Of a stretch of DNA of 9,836 nt, positions 6,218 through 9,836 are shown one piece after another. A model generated the notes under the pieces. It saw only the letters and a program-made list of their open reading frames with translations. It had not been told where the DNA came from and searched no databases. Source of the stretch: UBA2040 sp002384725 (GTDB lineage Bacteria; Bacteroidota; Bacteroidia; Flavobacteriales_D; Crocinitomicaceae); assembly GCA_963926475.1 (NCBI GenBank), contig CAWUXE010000022.1, positions 1 to 9,836 on the forward strand. Direction: 5' to 3'. Position 1 is the stretch's first letter. Each line of letters starts with the position of its first letter. Both the position numbers and the translations under genes were made by a program.

Positions 6218-6248
6218 CTAAATTAAAAAATTTTAATGAGAACGTAAA
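6218..6248 (-). promoter_or_regulatory. Candidate promoter of the WYL-paaG-paaH operon
   Basis: On the minus strand TTTA (6248-6245), 19 nt, then TAATTTAG (6225-6218) agrees with the Bacteroidota pattern except for one base in each box. It ends about 18 nt before the start codon at 6199. No other candidate of similar quality was seen in the 104-nt gap. Confidence 0.3.
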
Positions 6249-6303
6249 GCATTACGCACAGAAATACAATTCAGAAAAAAAACCGGGAATTGAATGATAG
6301 ATT

Positions 6304-7734
6304 CTATTTGGAAACAGTAACATTCGCCTTATCTTGAACATATCCAAATAGTTCAAAATATTTAATGGCTTTGACCACTTCATAGGGCACATCTTCTTCC
6401 CAACTAGAAGCCCCTGCGCGGATTTTAGAGAGAACATCGTCCGAAAGGATATGAAGAAGTTGTTTATCATATCCCTCTATTGCAGCCATTTTGTTGTTGT
6501 CTTTCATATATTGCAACAATCCATGCAAATGTGCTGGAATTCGAAAATCTTGCAATGCATATAAATCACCTGTTTCTACGTCATTAGCTGGATAGACAAA
6601 CAACTTCACTTTGTGACCAAATCCACGGCCGAAAGCTTCAAGTAATCCCCCAGGTAAGTTATCGTAATATTTCTCGTCAAAGATGGTATGCAAGTTATAT
6701 ACACCAAGGATAACACCCATCATTTTTCCGCGGGCAATAGAACTTAAATAATCGACCATTTTATAATGTTTCAAGTAATTTGAAATCATTACAGTATAAC
6801 CTAAAGAACCTAGTAATTCGGCTCTATCAAAGAAATCTTTATCAGAAATTTTACCATCTGCGGTCAAATCCTTCAATGTCAATTCAAAAATAACGCTGAC
6901 ATTTTCTTCTTCAACTCCTTTTTCTGCAACAAACTGTTTGATTCCGGCTTCGATCATGTCGATATGCACTTTTGTTACTGGACGAAAACGACCACGCATC
7001 AAAAGAATGTTTTTCTTGTATAGAGCCGAAGCAGGTTGAAGTACATTACCCGTCAAATCGAACATGGTAGCATCCGTCATACCTCGTTTTACAAGATTCA
7101 GTGCTAAAATACGATTGTCGGCACCTTCAAAAGCAGGACCAGAAACACGAACCATATCAATTTCAACACGGTCACGTGTCAAACGGTGTAATAAACTCTG
7201 AACGAACTGGTTCATTTCTTCACTTTGGAAAAAACTCGCATGAATCAAGTTTACCCCTAAAATCCCTAAGGCTTCTTGTTGGGATTTGTGACTATTATCG
7301 TGCATTTTAACGTGCAAAACAACATCACTTGTTGGACCATTGACCTCCATTTGGAAGCGAATACCCACCCAACCATGACCTTGGTTTGTTTTATGATAGT
7401 TTAGAGACTCTACTGTATTACAAAAACTAAAGAATCTAGATTCTGTTTGTTTTTCAGGGAGACGAAGTTTCATTGTATCGAATTCCGTTTCCAACATAGT
7501 CGTCAATCTTTCTTCACAAACATAACGTGAAGCTTCACCATAAAGTGAATCTGACACCTTCATGTCATAAGCAGATTGAGAAAAAGCGATTGTTCCAGAA
7601 CTGCCACCTGCTTTGAAAAAATTGGCCGCAACTTCCTGCCCCGCCCCAATTTCTGCAAAACATCCGTAGATGTCTAGAGTTAAATTGACCTTAAGAGCCT
7701 TTTCTTCCGTTGTTAACCTTCTTTCTTCTAACAT
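6304..7734 (-). CDS. Conserved cytoplasmic protein of unknown function
   Basis: I recognise this 476-residue protein as one of a conserved bacterial family, but not its function. As I recall, databases often label relatives as TonB-dependent receptors or nicotinate-nucleotide adenylyltransferases. Neither label is supported here: there is no signal peptide, TonB box or plug/barrel pattern, and no adenylyltransferase HxGH motif is visible. Conserved-looking stretches are EIGAGQEVA (28-36), GGSSGTIAFSQSAYDM (43-58), HGWVGIRFQ (120-128) and QQEALGILGVNL (152-163), followed by RGRFRPVTKVHIDM (247-260) and GFGHKVKLFVYPA (371-383). The composition is that of a soluble enzyme-like protein. It stands alone: 104 nt separate it from the WYL gene and 65 nt from the mbnH gene upstream. 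It may be co-transcribed with mbnPH, but I see no strong evidence. Start ATG 7734 is the first in the frame and lies just before the conserved N-terminus. Confidence 0.7.
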   Translation of the reverse strand: MLEERRLTTEEKALKVNLTLDIYGCFAEIGAGQEVAANFFKAGGSSGTIAFSQSAYDMKVSDSLYGEASRYVCEERLTTMLETEFDTMKLRLPEKQTESRFFSFCNTVESLNYHKTNQGHGWVGIRFQMEVNGPTSDVVLHVKMHDNSHKSQQEALGILGVNLIHASFFQSEEMNQFVQSLLHRLTRDRVEIDMVRVSGPAFEGADNRILALNLVKRGMTDATMFDLTGNVLQPASALYKKNILLMRGRFRPVTKVHIDMIEAGIKQFVAEKGVEEENVSVIFELTLKDLTADGKISDKDFFDRAELLGSLGYTVMISNYLKHYKMVDYLSSIARGKMMGVILGVYNLHTIFDEKYYDNLPGGLLEAFGRGFGHKVKLFVYPANDVETGDLYALQDFRIPAHLHGLLQYMKDNNKMAAIEGYDKQLLHILSDDVLSKIRAGASSWEEDVPYEVVKAIKYFELFGYVQDKANVTVSK

Positions 7735-7799
7735 GAGATTATTATGAAATTCTATTCAATCTATTATACGCAAAAACCGAACCGAAAGTTTCCCGAACT

Positions 7800-8870
7800 T
7801 TAATTGGGCGGCGCAAATTTAGGGTTTTCAAGGAACTCTTCATCAGTTAATGTCAAAAGAAATTTCTTTATTAATCCTTTTTCGAAGGCATCAAGCTGAA
7901 CTCCGCCCTGAGAAGCAAATTCAATGCTTGGGCTGATTGTAGGACTCATCACTATTCCAGAGGAATAATGCTCAATTACTTCATCTAAAGTTTGGAAACG
8001 CCCGTCGTGCATGTAAGGAGCTGATTGAGCAATATTTCTTAATGTGGGCACCTTAAACATACCCATATCTTGAGGTTTTCCAGTTACGCCGCCTTTTCCT
8101 TTGTCAGAAAAAGTGGCGTCCAAACCATTATTGGCAAAAATATTCAACTGCATTAACGGTCCACTATGACAATGAACACAATCTCCGCCATTTAATGAAA
8201 GAAACAAATCATAACCTGCTTTTTCTTCATTGGTAACTGTCGAAAAAAGTACTTGTTCCTTGGGAGATAAATTCAATCCGTTAGAATTTTTATAAATTAC
8301 GTCATACTTAGAGGACCCACTTATCATTGTTCTTAAAAACTGAGCTATTGCTTTTACCACTTGGTATTCATCCATGTCATCTGCACCAAAGGCAGCATGA
8401 AATTCCTTGCGATAAGAATCATCCGTTTTTAGTTTATTGATGGCATCTTTCCAAGATTGGTGCATTTCGATAGGGTTCGGGACTGGTTCAAGAATTTGTT
8501 CTTCCAATGATTTTGCTCGACCATCCCAAAAAAAGAATTTTTGGTACCCTAAATTAACAAGTGCCATCGACTGACGAGTTCCTGCTAGTCCGTCAATTCC
8601 GATTGAAAACTGATTGCCGTCTGAAAAAGAGCTTTGAGGTGAATGACAAGCGGCGCATGACATAGAATTATCCCCACTCAATCTTTTGTCATAAAACAAT
8701 CGTCGGCCCAATTCAACCCCTTGTTCTGTCAACAAATTATCCAAAGGAATAGCCATTTTCGGAAAATGAGAAGGCTCATCTAATTCATATGGTGTTGCAT
8801 AAGGTTGTATCTCTCCCTTTTTACAAGAAACTAGAACAAGTGTAAATAGTAAGAACCAAACTAATTTCAT
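7800..8870 (-). CDS. mbnH: Di-haem cytochrome c peroxidase-family protein, MbnH/MauG-like
   Basis: This 356-residue secreted protein has two c-type haem sites: CAACH (72-76) and CVHCH (231-235). Residues 1-16 are a lipoprotein signal ending in LVSC, so it is probably anchored by Cys16 on the periplasmic side. Typical family landmarks are GRRLFYDKRLS (55-65), FFFWDGRAKSLEEQ (112-125), PNPIEM (131-136), VPTLRNIAQSAPYMHDGRF (274-292) and HYSSG (301-305). Members are bacterial di-haem peroxidases (reducing hydrogen peroxide) or MauG/MbnH-type enzymes that oxidise residues of a partner protein. The gene starts 1 nt after the stop of an MbnP-like gene, so I favour MbnH: in methanotrophs MbnH converts a tryptophan of MbnP to kynurenine. 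A plain peroxidase role cannot be excluded from the sequence alone. Confidence 0.8.
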   Translation of the reverse strand: MKLVWFLLFTLVLVSCKKGEIQPYATPYELDEPSHFPKMAIPLDNLLTEQGVELGRRLFYDKRLSGDNSMSCAACHSPQSSFSDGNQFSIGIDGLAGTRQSMALVNLGYQKFFFWDGRAKSLEEQILEPVPNPIEMHQSWKDAINKLKTDDSYRKEFHAAFGADDMDEYQVVKAIAQFLRTMISGSSKYDVIYKNSNGLNLSPKEQVLFSTVTNEEKAGYDLFLSLNGGDCVHCHSGPLMQLNIFANNGLDATFSDKGKGGVTGKPQDMGMFKVPTLRNIAQSAPYMHDGRFQTLDEVIEHYSSGIVMSPTISPSIEFASQGGVQLDAFEKGLIKKFLLTLTDEEFLENPKFAPPN

Positions 8871-8871
8871 T

Positions 8872-9618
8872 TTATTTTTTTATCGCTGCAACAAACTCAT
8901 CTATTATAATAACGCTGTAAAACATTTGACTATTGCTAGAATGTGATGCCGAGTGCACTCTCAAGTCTGTTGGATTTGGCCCATCCAAGATTGCCTTCAC
9001 ATCCAATTTTAAAGTTGTTTTGCTCTTATTAGCATCAACGTCTACCCAATCCACAGCTGAAATTGTTTTAGATCGAAACAAAAAGTCAGTTCCTAAATGA
9101 AAGAAAAAGCTTTTGTCAAAATTGTCTATCCCATCAGCTATCGTATCTGCAAATCCTTCGATAGTTACAAATTTGTATCCAGGGTTCCATCCCCAGTGCA
9201 TATCACCAATATTGGTGATGTTCAATGGAGAAGTATTGGGTTGAAGTGAAGGGTCTGATGTATTCAAAGGGCTTGGCACCCCAACGTTGAATGTCATATC
9301 CGTATAGTCAGATTTTACGCCAATGCCAGAAGCCAACAATATTCCATTCTGACCGAAATCATATAAAAAAGCATCTTTCAACTGAGCCGTTCCATTTCTA
9401 ACTGTTGTTCCGACAATCTTAATGCTAGTAAAGTAATACTTATATCCTTGCGGACTTTCGATTATTTGATTGATTTGATAATTGCTATCGTTTAAGGTAG
9501 GTTGTAAATAAGCCTCCATTGTACGGTTTTCTGTGGTGCCCTCGACCTCAGTCTTGTCCTTTTTACAGGCAAACAATACTGCAACGAATAAAACAGCGAC
9601 GATAAAAACATTCTTCAT
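8872..9618 (-). CDS. mbnP: MbnP-like copper-associated lipoprotein
   Basis: This 248-residue exported protein has residues 1-18 as a lipoprotein signal (hydrophobic run, then LFAC) and Lys-Lys after Cys18. The body is a beta-rich secreted domain resembling the MbnP family. The diagnostic part is GDMHWGWNPGYKFVTIEG (138-155), with Trp142 and Trp144, followed by FHLG at 173-176 and a His/Met-rich stretch VHSASHSSNSQMF near the C-terminus. In MbnP a tryptophan is oxidised to kynurenine by MbnH and contributes to copper binding. The MbnH-like gene follows with a 1-nt gap, which strengthens both calls. No methanobactin biosynthesis genes are visible, so this is one of the many MbnP/MbnH pairs outside that pathway. 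Function is probably copper handling in the periplasm or on the cell surface. Start ATG 9618 gives a normal-length signal peptide. Confidence 0.8.
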   Translation of the reverse strand: MKNVFIVAVLFVAVLFACKKDKTEVEGTTENRTMEAYLQPTLNDSNYQINQIIESPQGYKYYFTSIKIVGTTVRNGTAQLKDAFLYDFGQNGILLASGIGVKSDYTDMTFNVGVPSPLNTSDPSLQPNTSPLNITNIGDMHWGWNPGYKFVTIEGFADTIADGIDNFDKSFFFHLGTDFLFRSKTISAVDWVDVDANKSKTTLKLDVKAILDGPNPTDLRVHSASHSSNSQMFYSVIIIDEFVAAIKK

Positions 9619-9622
9619 ACTT

Positions 9623-9654
9623 CAAATTTACGAAAAGACCATTCGCTCAACAAA
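9623..9654 (-). promoter_or_regulatory. Promoter of the mbnP-mbnH operon
   Basis: On the minus strand TTTG (9654-9651), then 20 nt, then TAAATTTG (9630-9623) is a full match to the Bacteroidota -33/-7 consensus. Only 4 nt separate it from the ATG at 9618, so the transcript would begin at or beside the start codon and be leaderless or nearly so. Confidence 0.6.
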
Positions 9655-9661
9655 AAAAAAG

Positions 9662-9679
9662 ATGTAATGTTTGTTACAT
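9662..9679. promoter_or_regulatory. Operator-like inverted repeat upstream of mbnP
   Basis: ATGTAA (9662-9667) and TTACAT (9674-9679) are perfect inverted repeats separated by 6 nt. The TGTAA-N6-TTACA geometry resembles sites bound by CRP/FNR-family dimers. It lies 7 nt upstream of the mbnP -33 box, in the gap between two divergent genes, and could serve either. The binding protein is unknown. Confidence 0.35.
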
Positions 9680-9724
9680 TGATTGAACGGCCCAAAATCA
9701 ACGGAATAATTGTAATTTTATTTC

Positions 9725-9836
9725 ATGATACAATCGTCTGACAAACCGCTACAAATCATAAGTGCTTCAGCTGGAAGTGGTAAGACCTACCGTTTGGTTT
9801 TAACGTATTTGGAATTGCTTTTTACGAGTGAAAAAC
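9725..9836 (+). CDS. UvrD/RecB-type helicase, N-terminal part only (runs off the edge)
   Basis: Only the first 37 codons are present. Residues 8-21 (PLQIISASAGSGKT) contain the Walker A motif ASAGSGKT at 14-21, followed by YRLVLTYLELL. The form SASAGSGKTxxL near residue 15 is characteristic of the UvrD/Rep helicase superfamily, in particular the RecB/AddA-like repair helicases of Bacteroidota, which combine ATP-driven DNA unwinding with a C-terminal nuclease. Whether the nuclease domain is present cannot be seen. The gene is divergent from mbnP, with 106 nt between the start codons. No convincing promoter of its own was found, although TAATTTTA shortly before the ATG partly resembles a -7 box. 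The superfamily call is firm, the subfamily less so. Confidence 0.75.
   Translation, partial: MIQSSDKPLQIISASAGSGKTYRLVLTYLELLFTSEK

Noticed and set aside
6267..6292. Inverted repeat CAATTC/GAATTG after the 476-residue protein as a terminator
   Set aside because: A short stem with a 14-nt loop. The T-run lies inside the loop when read leftward, not after the stem.
6085..7310. Open frames at 6085-6297 (+), 6252-6470 (-) and 7101-7310 (+)
   Set aside because: They overlap conserved genes in other frames and have no domain or start-site support.
7771..7805. Small hairpin AAAGTT/AACTTT at the mbnH stop, followed later by five T, as a terminator
   Set aside because: The stem is weak and separated from the short T-run; not enough to call.
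1..9836. CRISPR arrays, tRNA genes, insertion sequences, phage attachment sites
   Set aside because: No regularly spaced direct repeats, cloverleaf-like sequence, transposase or long terminal repeats were seen on either strand.

Overview
The window reads as chromosomal DNA from a Bacteroidota bacterium, most likely an AT-rich member of the Flavobacteriales (a Crocinitomicaceae/Fluviicola-like organism is my best guess). The reasons are the promoter style (TTG, then 19-20 nt, then TAnnTTTG), the sigma/TPR gene pair, the short lipoprotein signals ending in Cys followed by Lys-Lys, and the gene families present. No tRNA, rRNA, CRISPR array or insertion sequence is visible.

Layout. 1-504 has no convincing intact gene. 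It holds one good and one cut-off leftward promoter aimed out of the left edge (suggesting a highly expressed leftward unit there), plus what looks like the decayed 3' end of a phosphofructokinase gene on the minus strand with a hairpin at its end. 505-3171 is a rightward group: an ECF-type sigma factor, a membrane TPR protein that overlaps it by ATGA and is probably its partner or anti-sigma factor, a lipoprotein with a C-terminal YqaE/Pmp3 membrane domain, and a DUF2752 membrane protein whose reading frame overlaps the previous gene and contains an apparent intrinsic terminator. 3208-6199 is a convergent leftward operon: a WYL-domain regulator, then paaG (coupled by TAATG), then paaH. The latter two are beta-oxidation-like enzymes of phenylacetate (or a related acyl-CoA) catabolism. 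6304-7734 is a leftward conserved cytoplasmic protein of unknown role. 7800-9618 is a leftward two-gene operon encoding an MbnP-like lipoprotein and its di-haem MbnH/MauG-like partner, with a near-consensus promoter almost touching the start codon and an inverted repeat just upstream of it. At 9725 a rightward UvrD/RecB-type helicase gene begins and runs off the edge.

How the genes fit together. The sigma/TPR/YqaE/DUF2752 set looks like an envelope-facing regulatory module with its possible outputs. The WYL-paaG-paaH set is catabolic with a candidate built-in regulator. The MbnP/MbnH pair is a periplasmic copper-associated protein and its tryptophan-oxidising enzyme. The observations most worth a second look are the terminator hairpin inside the DUF2752 frame, the probable TTG start with a perfect Shine-Dalgarno inside the longer sigma-factor frame, the near-leaderless mbnP promoter with its operator-like palindrome, and the phosphofructokinase relic.
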